Shown here in pieces: positions 7,041 to 14,746 of a stretch of DNA of 21,596 nt; the first letter of the stretch is position 1; every line of letters starts with the position of its first letter. The DNA comes from Putridiphycobacter sp965367695 (GTDB lineage: Bacteria > Bacteroidota > Bacteroidia > Flavobacteriales_D > Crocinitomicaceae). The stretch spans positions 1 through 21,596 of the forward strand of contig CBDUKB010000025.1 of assembly GCA_965367695.1 (NCBI GenBank), in the 5' to 3' direction. Made by a program: the position numbers and the translations under genes. A model generated the notes under the pieces. That model was not told the origin of the DNA. It saw only the letters and a list, made by a program, of their open reading frames with translations, and did no database searches.

Positions 7041-8159
7041 ATGAAAATATTAGGATTATTAAAGGAAAATTCTGGTGTAAGCGTGGTAGCGCTTACACCA
7101 GATAATGTAAAACATTTGGCTGAACATTATACTGTATTAGTTGAAAGTGGAGCTGGAGAATTAGCTGGATTTTTAGATCAGGCATATGTGAAGGCAGGTG
7201 CTGTAATTGAAACAGATAGGGAATTGTTATTAAGAAAGTCTACTTTGTTAATAACACTATCGAGTAAGATTAATTTTGCGGGTATTGAAAAACAAAAAAC
7301 AATTATTGGAGGCTATAGTGTGTTAGATGAACTAGAATCAATACTTCAATTTACCAATAATCCCATTGATTTTTATTCCCTATCACTTTTGCCTCGAACA
7401 ACAAAAGCGCAATCCATGGACATTTTATCAAGTTTGGCTGCCCTGTCAGGTTATCAGGCTGTAGTACATGGCTTCGATAAGTCCATGGTTGTTTCTCCAA
7501 TGATTTCTAGTGCGGGTGGAACGATTTACCCTGCTAAAGTATTGGTGTTGGGAGCTGGCGTTGCAGGACTTCAGGCAATTGCAACAGCAAGGCGACTTGG
7601 TGCTGTAGTGACTGCTTTTGATATTAGAAAACAAACCAAAACAGAAGTAGAAAGCTTAGGGGCAGATTTTATTGAGGTAGAAGGTGCAGTAGAAGATGCG
7701 TCGAGTGGAGGATATGCAATTGAGCAAGATGAAGACTTTATGACAAAAGTAATTGATTCAATTGCTAGGCATGCCAAGGATGCAAATTTGATTATTACAA
7801 CGGCAAGAATACCAGGAAAAAAAGCTCCTAAATTAATCACTGGTAACATGTTAAAAAGCATGAAAGCGGGTAGTGTGATTATTGATATGGCCGCTGATAC
7901 TGGTGGGAATTGTGAATTTTCAGAAAATAATAAAGCGATTATAAAGGAGGGAGTTCTTGTATTGGGCGCATCAACAATTTACAATAAAGTAGCGCACTCA
8001 GCTTCTGTTTTATTAGGAAATAACATTACAACTTTTATCGATCATTTTAGGAACAATGAAGACTTAGCTTTTCAAGATGAAATACTGGCTGCTACATTAG
8101 TTACAAGAAATGGTAAAATAGTGCACGAAAGAATATGTGCCGAAGTAAATAAATATTAA
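7041..8159 (+). CDS. pntAA: NAD(P) transhydrogenase alpha subunit, NAD(H)-binding domain I (PntAA)
   Basis: 372 residues. This is the soluble NAD(H)-binding component of the proton-translocating transhydrogenase, in the three-polypeptide layout known from Rhodospirillum. The Rossmann motif is VLGAGVAGLQAIATARRLGA, ending the second strand with Asp in FDIRKQ. TARIPGKKAPKLIT is the conserved segment near the dimer/NAD site, and DMAADTGGNCE follows. The start MKILGLLKEN at 7041 (4 bp after gdh) is taken rather than an ATG 18 bp upstream inside gdh. An oddity: the N-terminal motif usually written E-x-R-V-A/S reads GVSVVALTP here, so the conserved Glu and Arg are replaced. The DNA coding for this stretch is a perfect 13-bp hairpin (7071-7102). 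Confidence 0.92.
   Translation: MKILGLLKENSGVSVVALTPDNVKHLAEHYTVLVESGAGELAGFLDQAYVKAGAVIETDRELLLRKSTLLITLSSKINFAGIEKQKTIIGGYSVLDELESILQFTNNPIDFYSLSLLPRTTKAQSMDILSSLAALSGYQAVVHGFDKSMVVSPMISSAGGTIYPAKVLVLGAGVAGLQAIATARRLGAVVTAFDIRKQTKTEVESLGADFIEVEGAVEDASSGGYAIEQDEDFMTKVIDSIARHAKDANLIITTARIPGKKAPKLITGNMLKSMKAGSVIIDMAADTGGNCEFSENNKAIIKEGVLVLGASTIYNKVAHSASVLLGNNITTFIDHFRNNEDLAFQDEILAATLVTRNGKIVHERICAEVNKY
7071..7102. repeat. Perfect 13-bp inverted repeat inside pntAA
   Basis: TCTGGTGTAAGCG (7071-7083), 6-nt loop TGGTAG, CGCTTACACCAGA (7090-7102). The two arms are perfectly complementary, with 7 of 13 pairs G:C in an AT-rich genome. It begins 30 bp after the pntAA start codon. In the mRNA it would form a stable stem-loop just downstream of the ribosome start site, between gdh and the rest of pnt. 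Confidence 0.85.
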
Positions 8160-8161
8160 TT

Positions 8162-8467
8162 ATGGAAAATGCATTTAGTTTAACACCAATAGATGGAATC
8201 TATATCATTTTATTGTGCACACTCGTTGGAATTTCAATTATAAAAAATGTCCCAGCTGTATTGCACACCCCCTTAATGTCCGGATCAAATGCTATTAGTG
8301 GGATCATCATTCTAGGTGGTACCATTCAGCTAATGCAGCAAGGCTTAGGTTTTAATTTAATGACCGTTATTTCAGCCATTGGTGTATTAATTGGTAGTAT
8401 TAATGTTGCAGGAGGATTTTTTGTGACACATAGAATGCTAAAAATGTTCAAACCAAAAAATAAATAA
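8162..8467 (+). CDS. pntAB: NAD(P) transhydrogenase membrane subunit (PntAB)
   Basis: 101 residues, the usual size of this small membrane subunit in three-component transhydrogenases. There are three hydrophobic segments: about residues 9-25, 35-55 and 60-88. The sequence shows PAVLHTPLMSGSNAISGIIILG, a strongly conserved stretch of the family, followed by GFFVTHRMLKMF at the end. With PntB it forms the proton path across the inner membrane. It starts 2 bp after pntAA and its stop overlaps the pntB start (TAATG), indicating translational coupling. Confidence 0.95.
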   Translation: MENAFSLTPIDGIYIILLCTLVGISIIKNVPAVLHTPLMSGSNAISGIIILGGTIQLMQQGLGFNLMTVISAIGVLIGSINVAGGFFVTHRMLKMFKPKNK

Positions 8468-9861
8468 TGATACTAACAGGAAATATTGGAATTTTTGCGG
8501 CTACAGCGTCATTTCTTATGGGAATGATGATTATGGGAAACCCTAAGAAAGCAGTTATGGGCAATTTACTATTGGTCATTGGAATGATTGTAGCTATTTT
8601 AAGTACTATTTTCTTACAAAGTAGTTTTACTGAAAATATTCAATGGGGTAGCATTCTGTTTATAATTGGATTATTAGCCATAGGTACATTGATAGGAAAT
8701 AGAATTTCATTTGGTTTCCAATTGACAAAAATGCCCGAACTGGTGTCCTTATTTAATGGCTTTGGTGGTTTGGCGGCAGGCTTAATTGGACTGGTAGGAA
8801 TTATGAGTTTTAAATTGGTAAATGACCTAATGAACACTTCAATTTTACTCGTTTCAGTCGGTTTAGGTTTCCTTACTTTTTCAGCGAGTCTAATTGCTTT
8901 TTTAAAGTTGGGTGGTAAGTTCAAAAAGTACATACCAAATAACCGTGCTTATAGCTTAATTACACTTTTAATTTGCGTACTACTTATTATTAAGCTATTG
9001 TTCTTTCCACATGTCGATACCTACATGTTAACTGTTTCTTTGTTAATTATATTTAGTTTATTGCATGGAATTTTCTTTGCAAATGGCGTTGGGGGCGGTG
9101 ACATGCCCATCTTAATCTCAATTTTAAATGGATTGACTGGATTGTTAACAGTGATATCTGGAATTTACTTTGAGAGTGCAATCATGATTCTTTCAGGTGT
9201 ATTTGTTGGTGCTACTGGTATTATCCTCACTGTTAAAATGTGTGGAGCCATGAACACTTCCCTTTTAAAAGTCTTTTTGGGTTCTAATGTACAATTAGGC
9301 TCAGCTGAGGATGCAAGTAACTATTCTGTCCTTCAAGAAACAAATACCGTCAAGGTTGCAAGCGACTTAACCCTTGTAAAAAAGGTTGTTATTGTTCCTG
9401 GTTTTGGTCTGGCGGTCGCAAAAGCACAAAAACTTTGTCGTGAATTGAAAGATGAACTGAATGCAATGGGAGTAGAGCTGAAATTTGTAATTCATCCTGT
9501 GGCAGGTAGAATGCCTGGCCATATGAATGTATTACTAGCAGAAGCTGGTATAGAATATGGAGATATTCTTGATTTAGATAAAGGGAATATTTATTTGAAT
9601 GAAACAGACTTATGCCTTGTAATTGGTGCTAATGATGTTGTAAATACTGCTGCAGAAAATGATACTAGTTCTTCAATTCATGGAATGCCAATTGTACAAA
9701 CTTACAAAGCAAAAAAAGTAATAATTGTAAAAAGAAGTCTCAGCCCTGGATATGCAGGAATTAAAAATCCACTTTTTGAAAATCAAAATTCAGCAATGTT
9801 ATTGGTAGATGCGAAAGATGCAATCGAAAGAGTTTTATCTGAACTTAAAATGCAATCTTAA
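8467..9861 (+). CDS. pntB: NAD(P) transhydrogenase beta subunit (PntB)
   Basis: 464 residues, the normal family length. The N-terminal 270 residues are a polytopic membrane domain with about eight or nine hydrophobic helices, including the conserved FNGFGGLAAGLIG. The C-terminal domain III binds NADP(H): VPGFGLAVAKAQ, PVAGRMPGHMNVLLAEA, GANDVVNTAAEND, HGMPI and KRSLSPGYAGIKNPLF are all present. Family knowledge: the complex uses the proton-motive force to drive NADH + NADP+ to NAD+ + NADPH, or runs backwards. It overlaps pntAB by one base and is followed 37 bp later by the Rnk-like gene in the same direction. Confidence 0.96.
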   Translation: MILTGNIGIFAATASFLMGMMIMGNPKKAVMGNLLLVIGMIVAILSTIFLQSSFTENIQWGSILFIIGLLAIGTLIGNRISFGFQLTKMPELVSLFNGFGGLAAGLIGLVGIMSFKLVNDLMNTSILLVSVGLGFLTFSASLIAFLKLGGKFKKYIPNNRAYSLITLLICVLLIIKLLFFPHVDTYMLTVSLLIIFSLLHGIFFANGVGGGDMPILISILNGLTGLLTVISGIYFESAIMILSGVFVGATGIILTVKMCGAMNTSLLKVFLGSNVQLGSAEDASNYSVLQETNTVKVASDLTLVKKVVIVPGFGLAVAKAQKLCRELKDELNAMGVELKFVIHPVAGRMPGHMNVLLAEAGIEYGDILDLDKGNIYLNETDLCLVIGANDVVNTAAENDTSSSIHGMPIVQTYKAKKVIIVKRSLSPGYAGIKNPLFENQNSAMLLVDAKDAIERVLSELKMQS

Positions 9862-9898
9862 TTATAGTGTATGTAATGTTCATCATAAGGTGAAAAAA

Positions 9899-10321
9899 AT
9901 GGAAAATATAAAGGTTAAATTAAGAGAAAATCAACGTAATTATCTATTAAAAAGAATAATGATAGAAAAACCTGTTGAGGATGTTAAAATACAAAGTCGT
10001 TTATGCTTGCAAGAAAAGTTAAGATTAGGCGAAAGCGTTGAACAAGATGAATTATTGAAAGATTATGTGGAGTTAAACTCAATAGTTAGCCTAAGAACTT
10101 CTTTTGGATTTAAACACGGTCTAAAACTAGTTTTACCAGAAGAAGCGGATATTCAGAATAATAAATTGTCAATTTTCTCCTCCTTGGGCAGCGCATTATT
10201 TGGTAATAAAGTGGGAGATATTGTTAAATGGTTTTTTCTAAATGAAACAGAATTTGCTGAAATAATAAAAGTTTCTAAATCAAGTAATCGTATACCAAAA
10301 TCTTTATGGTTAGTTGAATAA
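9899..10321 (+). CDS. Rnk/GreA C-terminal-domain-like RNA polymerase-binding protein
   Basis: 140 residues from the ATG at 9899 (an earlier in-frame ATG lies inside pntB and is rejected). The C-terminal half shows LKLVLPEEADIQNNKLSIFSSLGSALFGNKVGDIV split over residues 85-120. This is the signature of the GreA/GreB C-terminal FKBP-like domain as found in Rnk (xxPEDADxxxGKISVLxPxGxALLGLxxGD). The N-terminal 80 residues are helical and Lys/Glu/Leu-rich, shorter than the GreA coiled coil and without an obvious acidic tip pair, so it is more Rnk-like than a true cleavage factor. Such proteins bind the RNA polymerase secondary channel. Its place in a stress-type operon suggests adjusting transcription when the operon is induced (inference). 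Confidence 0.75.
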   Translation: MENIKVKLRENQRNYLLKRIMIEKPVEDVKIQSRLCLQEKLRLGESVEQDELLKDYVELNSIVSLRTSFGFKHGLKLVLPEEADIQNNKLSIFSSLGSALFGNKVGDIVKWFFLNETEFAEIIKVSKSSNRIPKSLWLVE

Positions 10322-10338
10322 ACAAAAAAAATGATGTT

Positions 10339-11148
10339 ATGAAAAGAATAATTGTACCTACAAATTTTTCAGCAACTGCGTGGAATGCCACAATGCATGC
10401 AATGGAGTACTGTGAAATATTTTGTTCAGAACTACTTTTGATTCATGTTTTTGAATACACTCCCAATGATCTCAATACAAATGCAAGGTCATTAACAGCT
10501 GCCATAACTGAAAAAGAAGAGGCATTGAAGCAATTGATAATTAAAATTAAAGCAAAAAAAACGCCGAAAAATTTTAAAATAAGTTATTTATGCAAAGCAG
10601 GCTCTTTGTTTGGTTCAATTGAAACACTTGTTTCAGACTCAGATTCTACATTATTGGTCATGGGTACAAAAGGTCGAAAGGGAATGGTTGGAACTTTGTT
10701 TGGAAGTAATACAAGTAGGCTGATGAATGCTGTCAATTGTAATATGTTAGTGGTACCTACTTCAGCTGAGTTTTCACTATTAAACCCAATAACCTTGGCA
10801 CTCGATTATGGGACAGAATTAAATTCGTATGGATTGGATTTGATGGAGAAAATCATTAAAGCAAGCAATGATTATCCAATTAAATTAATTCATGTCATGA
10901 AAAACATGAAAAATAAACCTAATCTTTCACCTTTAAATCAGTTTTGTAATTTTAAATTTCAATATGATATGATACCGTCAGAAAATGTGCTAACAACGAT
11001 TGAATCACATGTAGAAAACAACAAAACTAAGTTACTTGTATTGACTCGGATAAAGCAAACGTTTTTTAAAAATATCTTTCAAAGATGTATTACCACAGTA
11101 TTAACAGTGAAGGCGAAAATGCCAATTTTAATTTTACAAACTAAATAG
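10339..11148 (+). CDS. Tandem universal stress protein (UspA family)
   Basis: 269 residues, two UspA domains in tandem. The first starts KRIIVPTNFSATAWNA and contains the ATP-binding pattern G-x2-G-x9-G-S at residues 109-123 (GTKGRKGMVGTLFGS), then NMLVVP. The second domain (about 150-269) keeps the fold-like pattern (ALDYGT, KLLVLTR, MPILILQTK) but lacks the glycine motif. It is probably cytoplasmic. It begins 17 bp after the Rnk-like gene, so it is the last gene of the sigma-54 operon. ATG-ATG-TTA-TGA at 10331-10342 is a three-codon frame whose stop overlaps this start, possibly coincidental. Family knowledge: Usps accumulate on starvation, low oxygen or respiratory stress. Confidence 0.9.
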   Translation: MKRIIVPTNFSATAWNATMHAMEYCEIFCSELLLIHVFEYTPNDLNTNARSLTAAITEKEEALKQLIIKIKAKKTPKNFKISYLCKAGSLFGSIETLVSDSDSTLLVMGTKGRKGMVGTLFGSNTSRLMNAVNCNMLVVPTSAEFSLLNPITLALDYGTELNSYGLDLMEKIIKASNDYPIKLIHVMKNMKNKPNLSPLNQFCNFKFQYDMIPSENVLTTIESHVENNKTKLLVLTRIKQTFFKNIFQRCITTVLTVKAKMPILILQTK

Positions 11149-11252
11149 CATGAACTAAAGCACAGTAAAGTATATGAGAGTTTGATGATTCGTTTAAATA
11201 TGCATGATTGAAAGCTTCGTACTATACATTAATTTTTTTATATACTTTCAAT

Positions 11253-12578
11253 TCAATATAATGTTTCGGCTTGTTTCTTCTCAGGCTTACTGGTAAGCCT
11301 TAAAATAGTATATCCGATAATTCCAGCGATTAAAGAGCCAATAATAATTCCAACTTTACCTGAATTGATACTGATCAAATCGCCATCAAAGGCTAAATTG
11401 TCAATAAAAATAGACATGGTAAAACCGACTCCTGCAATTGCTGCAATGCCCAGTATTTGCTTAAAGTTAACACCTGAAGGTAATTCTGTTATTTTTAACT
11501 TTATACCTACATAAGAAAAGAGTGTTACTCCGATAAACTTCCCAACAAATAAACTGATGGTAATGTTGCTCATTAAGGTAAAATTAAAATCATAATTTGT
11601 GCTGATAACTACACCAGAATTAGCTAGGGCAAAAACAGGTAAAATAAAATAGGCTATCAATCCATGAAGTTTATGCTCAAGGTGTTGTAAGGGTGATCGA
11701 ACCTCGAAAGTCAAATCATCAATATCATCTAAGCAATTCATTTCTTTTTTGGAGAGTAAATGCTTTTCCTTTACCTCCGGAACATGTCTTAAATTATTTG
11801 AAATAGTATGCAGTTTTTTTGAAAAAGTTTTTACATTCAATCTTCTCTTAATCGGTATGGTAAATGCCAATAGAACACCAGCTATAGTTGGATGAATGCC
11901 TGATTTTAAAAATAAAAACCAAATGATTATTGCTAAAATTATTCCAACAGTGAATGAATATCTTTTTTTGTAGTACAGCAAACCTAAAAATGCGATTAGT
12001 AAAAGGGCATAAAGAATAAAAATCCAATTAATACTACTGCTATAAAATATGGCAATCACAAGTACAGCTGCAATGTCATCAATAATGGCAAAAGCGGTTA
12101 AAAATATTTTTAAACTTAAGGGAACTCGTTTTCCCAAAGTACTTATTATGGCCAAGGCAAAGGCAATATCTGTCGCCATGGGTATGCCCCATCCTTTTGT
12201 GGTTTCAGGATCTTGATTTAATACCAGGTATAAAACAACTGGTATTAATACCCCACCTAATGCAGCGACCAATGGAAAAGCAGCTTTTTTAAAAGTATTA
12301 ATCTCTCCAATTAATAATTCCCTTTTTAATTCTAAGCCAATCAAAAAGAAAAATATGGCCATTAAGCCATCATTAATCCATAAAATGAGTGGCTTTTTTA
12401 AAGTAAATTCTTGAAAAGAAACTCCAATTTCGTACTGCCATAAACTTTCATAAGATGTACCAAAAGGAGAGTTCGCCCAAATTAATGCAATGATTGCTGC
12501 GCCAAATAACAGCATCCCAGCCAGACTTTCGGTTTGAACAAATTTTTGAAATGGGGTAAGAAATATTTTTCTAATCAT
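11253..12578 (-). CDS. nhaA: Na+/H+ antiporter NhaA
   Basis: 441 residues, a typical length for Bacteroidota NhaA, with about 12 hydrophobic helices. Asp137 in PMATDIAFAL and the Asp167-Asp168 pair in AIIDDIAAV are the ion-binding and transport residues known from the E. coli protein. ANSPFG near the N-terminus, GLELKRELLIGE and LANSGV are also conserved. A hydrophilic loop near residues 250-290 is longer than in E. coli. It exports Na+ in exchange for protons, using the same proton gradient as the transhydrogenase. It converges with the Usp gene ending at 11148 (104-bp spacer, with only a widely spaced 9-bp inverted repeat) and diverges from the Usp gene at 12975. Confidence 0.95.
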   Translation of the reverse strand: MIRKIFLTPFQKFVQTESLAGMLLFGAAIIALIWANSPFGTSYESLWQYEIGVSFQEFTLKKPLILWINDGLMAIFFFLIGLELKRELLIGEINTFKKAAFPLVAALGGVLIPVVLYLVLNQDPETTKGWGIPMATDIAFALAIISTLGKRVPLSLKIFLTAFAIIDDIAAVLVIAIFYSSSINWIFILYALLLIAFLGLLYYKKRYSFTVGIILAIIIWFLFLKSGIHPTIAGVLLAFTIPIKRRLNVKTFSKKLHTISNNLRHVPEVKEKHLLSKKEMNCLDDIDDLTFEVRSPLQHLEHKLHGLIAYFILPVFALANSGVVISTNYDFNFTLMSNITISLFVGKFIGVTLFSYVGIKLKITELPSGVNFKQILGIAAIAGVGFTMSIFIDNLAFDGDLISINSGKVGIIIGSLIAGIIGYTILRLTSKPEKKQAETLY

Positions 12579-12603
12579 TATTTTTAATTCAGTTTAATTT
12601 AGG

Positions 12604-12618
12604 ATACAAAAATTGTAT
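12604..12618. promoter_or_regulatory. Palindrome ahead of nhaA, possible operator
   Basis: ATACAA-AAA-TTGTAT is a perfect 6-bp inverted repeat with a 3-bp centre, 26-40 bp upstream of the nhaA start codon. It is AT-rich, so chance is a real alternative. The protein that would bind it is unknown. Confidence 0.3.
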
Positions 12619-12823
12619 TTAAAATTCGGTTTTAAAGGTATACAATCGCTTTTTTTCAAGGGACTAAATTCTTATAAAAAGTCTTAAAATTCATTGGATT
12701 GTGTCTGTTTTTCTGCTGTTTTTTATCTTGAATATCAAAAAATTTATAAATAGATGGTCTTACTTAATGGACTAAAATAACATTCATTTAGGATAGTAAT
12801 GGTTAAGAAGTTTGTAATTAATT

Positions 12824-12843
12824 TTTGTCCAATTTAGGACAAA
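12824..12843. promoter_or_regulatory. 20-bp palindrome ahead of usp, possible regulator site
   Basis: TTTGTCC-AATTTA-GGACAAA has perfect 7-bp arms and a 6-bp centre, a size suited to a dimeric helix-turn-helix regulator. It lies 131 bp upstream of the Usp start codon at 12975. It does not match the Crp/Fnr consensus TTGAT-N4-ATCAA closely. Confidence 0.4.
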
Positions 12844-12974
12844 TGTGTTATCTGTAAAAATCTAAAAGATTAGCACCATGTTAATGGTTAAAAATTGCTA
12901 AAAACGTATTGATAGTTAAAGTTTTAGTTGTTTTTCTTCTGATATAATATTATCTTGTTGGAAAATCCAAGAAG

Positions 12975-13784
12975 ATGAAAAACATAGTTTTAATAGACTT
13001 TACACCTGAATCAATTGATGCATTGAATTATGCTATTGGCTTTACAAAGGCAATGAAGGGAGAGCTTGAACTTCTAAATGTTTCAGATACAGAAAATAGG
13101 GATGAATCAAAAGAAAAGTTAATTGCCCTTAAAGATGAATATTCTAGTGACTCGTTAGAAATTAATGTGGTGAAATTAATCGGTAATATGGAAAACGAAT
13201 TGCCAAACTATATTAATTCTGATAAAGTTGGTTTTGTATTCAGTGGTACACATGAATTAAAAGTGATGGAACAGTTTTTTTCAAGTCGAACTTTGAACTT
13301 GTTAAATAAAGCGAGAGCAAATTTTATTTTCATTCCGCACAGGTTGAATAAATATCAACCAATCAAGAAAGTGTTGTTACCTGTTTTTGAAGACACCCAA
13401 TCCCTTCAAAATATTTCAGAATTAAGATTCTTACAGCAATTTATGAAATTCGATATTGTATTAGGTACTTTTAAAACTGAAGATAATGTTGTGAAAAACA
13501 ATTTGATTATGGCATCAAAATTACTGAATACTGCCGGGATAGATTTTACATTTGAAACTATGAGTGATTCAGAAAGAACTTTCAAAAGCCAATTGTCTGA
13601 TTTTGCAAAAATTGGTAAGGCTGATTTAATTTCAATTGTTAATTTAACGGAAGAAAGCTTTTTTAATTCTAAAGAAAAAAGTTTTGTGGAAGATATTATT
13701 AGAAATAGAGAAAATGTACCAGTACTTGTTATACAACATGAAAACACGACAATATTTGGTGGTTTTAGAGCAATGGGAGGATAA
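12975..13784 (+). CDS. Tandem UspA-like protein without the ATP-binding motif
   Basis: 269 residues with two Usp-like halves. The first begins KNIVLIDFTPESIDALNYAIGF, the second about residue 135 at PIKKVLLPVFEDTQS. Neither keeps the G-x2-G-x9-G-S motif: the first half reads SGTHELKVMEQFFSSRTLNLL and the second NLTEESFFNSKEKSFVEDII. Both end with Usp-type strands (NFIFIPH, VPVLVIQ). It is therefore likely a non-ATP-binding Usp whose role is structural or signalling (inference). It lies 73 bp before another Usp gene on the same strand, with no terminator visible between them. Confidence 0.85.
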   Translation: MKNIVLIDFTPESIDALNYAIGFTKAMKGELELLNVSDTENRDESKEKLIALKDEYSSDSLEINVVKLIGNMENELPNYINSDKVGFVFSGTHELKVMEQFFSSRTLNLLNKARANFIFIPHRLNKYQPIKKVLLPVFEDTQSLQNISELRFLQQFMKFDIVLGTFKTEDNVVKNNLIMASKLLNTAGIDFTFETMSDSERTFKSQLSDFAKIGKADLISIVNLTEESFFNSKEKSFVEDIIRNRENVPVLVIQHENTTIFGGFRAMGG

Positions 13785-13857
13785 GTCTAAATGAGCTTGT
13801 ATTCTGAATTATTTGCTGGTATGAATTGCATACAACTATTAATTTATTTTAAATATT

Positions 13858-14700
13858 ATGGAAGGTACAATTTTAATCCCCACTGATTTTTCAAAATGCG
13901 CAAATGATGCGCTTGATTATGCAATTGAAATTGCTAAAGTTTTAAAATGTAAAATTAAAATTGTGCATTCAATAGATTTTGATGGAGACCTACGGGTAGG
14001 TGAAAATGCCAAAACCATGCTTGCTTTAACTAAGGAGTTTGAAACAGCTGCAGAAACGAAAATAAAAGTTTTAGGTGATAAAGTTTTGCAAAATAATATT
14101 GCATGTTCTGCAACCATTTTCACCGGTAAAGTGAATGACTGGCTACCAAGTTATATTTCTGAAATTAAACCCATTTTAGTGGTGATGGGAACAACAGGAG
14201 TAAATAGTATTTCGAACAGAATTTTTGGAAGTAATACCTATTCAATTATAAAAAATTCCCTCTATCCAGTGTTAGCTGTTCCCTATTCAGCCCAGTATAC
14301 AAAAGCTTTTGATGTATTTGTGGTGTCCACAGACTTTAGGGATAAAGATGTTGAAGTCATTCAGTTTTTAAGCAAATTGGCAAAACCTTCAGGCGTTATA
14401 ATTGAAGTTGTTCACGTGCTCAATGATGATACCTTAAAGCGTGACTATAATCATGAATTAATGCATGATTTGGAAGAAAAAGTGAAGGAAAAAGTAGATT
14501 ATACTAATATTATATACAAATTACTATACAGTGATACGCCTGAGTCAAGACTTAAAACATTAGTTGAAGAAAAAAAACCTGACATGTTATCTTTAGTCAT
14601 GAGAAAACAAGGTTTTTTTGAACGAAAACTCTTTGGAAGTTTAACTGAAACACTGGTACATAAAAGTAATGTACCAGTGTTGGTTTTTTCAGCAGATTAA
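13858..14700 (+). CDS. Tandem universal stress protein (UspA family)
   Basis: 280 residues. The first domain starts GTILIPTDFSKCANDALDYAI and carries the ATP-binding pattern G-x2-G-x9-G-S at residues 111-125 (GTTGVNSISNRIFGS), then PVLAVPY. The second domain (about 150-280) keeps KLFGSLTE and VPVLVFSAD but has lost the first glycines. It is probably co-transcribed with the Usp gene ending at 13784. The last 18 codons contain a 12-bp perfect hairpin and T-run (14648-14690), so a terminator-like element precedes the stop codon. It is the third tandem Usp in this region; the two ATP-motif versions flank nhaA and the degenerate one. Confidence 0.92.
   Translation: MEGTILIPTDFSKCANDALDYAIEIAKVLKCKIKIVHSIDFDGDLRVGENAKTMLALTKEFETAAETKIKVLGDKVLQNNIACSATIFTGKVNDWLPSYISEIKPILVVMGTTGVNSISNRIFGSNTYSIIKNSLYPVLAVPYSAQYTKAFDVFVVSTDFRDKDVEVIQFLSKLAKPSGVIIEVVHVLNDDTLKRDYNHELMHDLEEKVKEKVDYTNIIYKLLYSDTPESRLKTLVEEKKPDMLSLVMRKQGFFERKLFGSLTETLVHKSNVPVLVFSAD
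14648..14690 (+). terminator. Intrinsic terminator-like hairpin inside the 3' end of usp
   Basis: AACACTGGTACA at 14648-14659-60 region pairs perfectly with TGTACCAGTGTT (14670-14681) across a 9-nt loop, and GGTTTTTTC follows. The stem is 12 bp if the flanking A:T pairs are counted. The T-run ends at 14689, before the stop codon at 14698-14700, so the element sits wholly within the coding sequence. The reverse strand has no T-run after the stem. Confidence 0.6.
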
Positions 14701-14746
14701 TTCATAAAAGTTAGCTAGTTTAAGATACTGCTGAGCATAAAGTAAT

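Larger units (their letters stand above)
12579..12974. other. 396-bp divergent control region between nhaA and usp
   Basis: No ORF is credible here. The region is very AT-rich and holds a 15-bp palindrome at 12604-12618, a 20-bp palindrome at 12824-12843, three copies of ATTTAGGAYA (12597-12606, 12786-12795, 12832-12841) and two of GGACTAAA (12661-12668, 12769-12776). I found no exact TAnnTTTG box for either gene. A TGG-TTGC pair at 12885-12898 resembles a sigma-54 promoter but has 9 bp instead of 10 between GG and GC. Confidence 0.55.

Noticed and set aside
11167..11248. AAAGTATAT/ATATACTTT inverted repeat between usp and nhaA as a bidirectional terminator
   Set aside because: The arms are 9 bp and AT-rich, the loop is 64 nt, and neither side has a T-run in the right place.
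12885..12898. TGGTTAAAAATTGC upstream of the Usp gene at 12975 looks like a second sigma-54 promoter
   Set aside because: The GG and GC are separated by 9 bp instead of the required 10, and the C after TGG is missing.
13822..13836. TGG...TTGC pair before the Usp gene at 13858
   Set aside because: Only 8 bp lie between GG and GC, so sigma-54 should not recognise it.
14689..14734. TCAGCAG/CTGCTGA inverted repeat after the Usp gene
   Set aside because: Loop of about 32 nt and no T-run; much weaker than the hairpin at 14648-14690.
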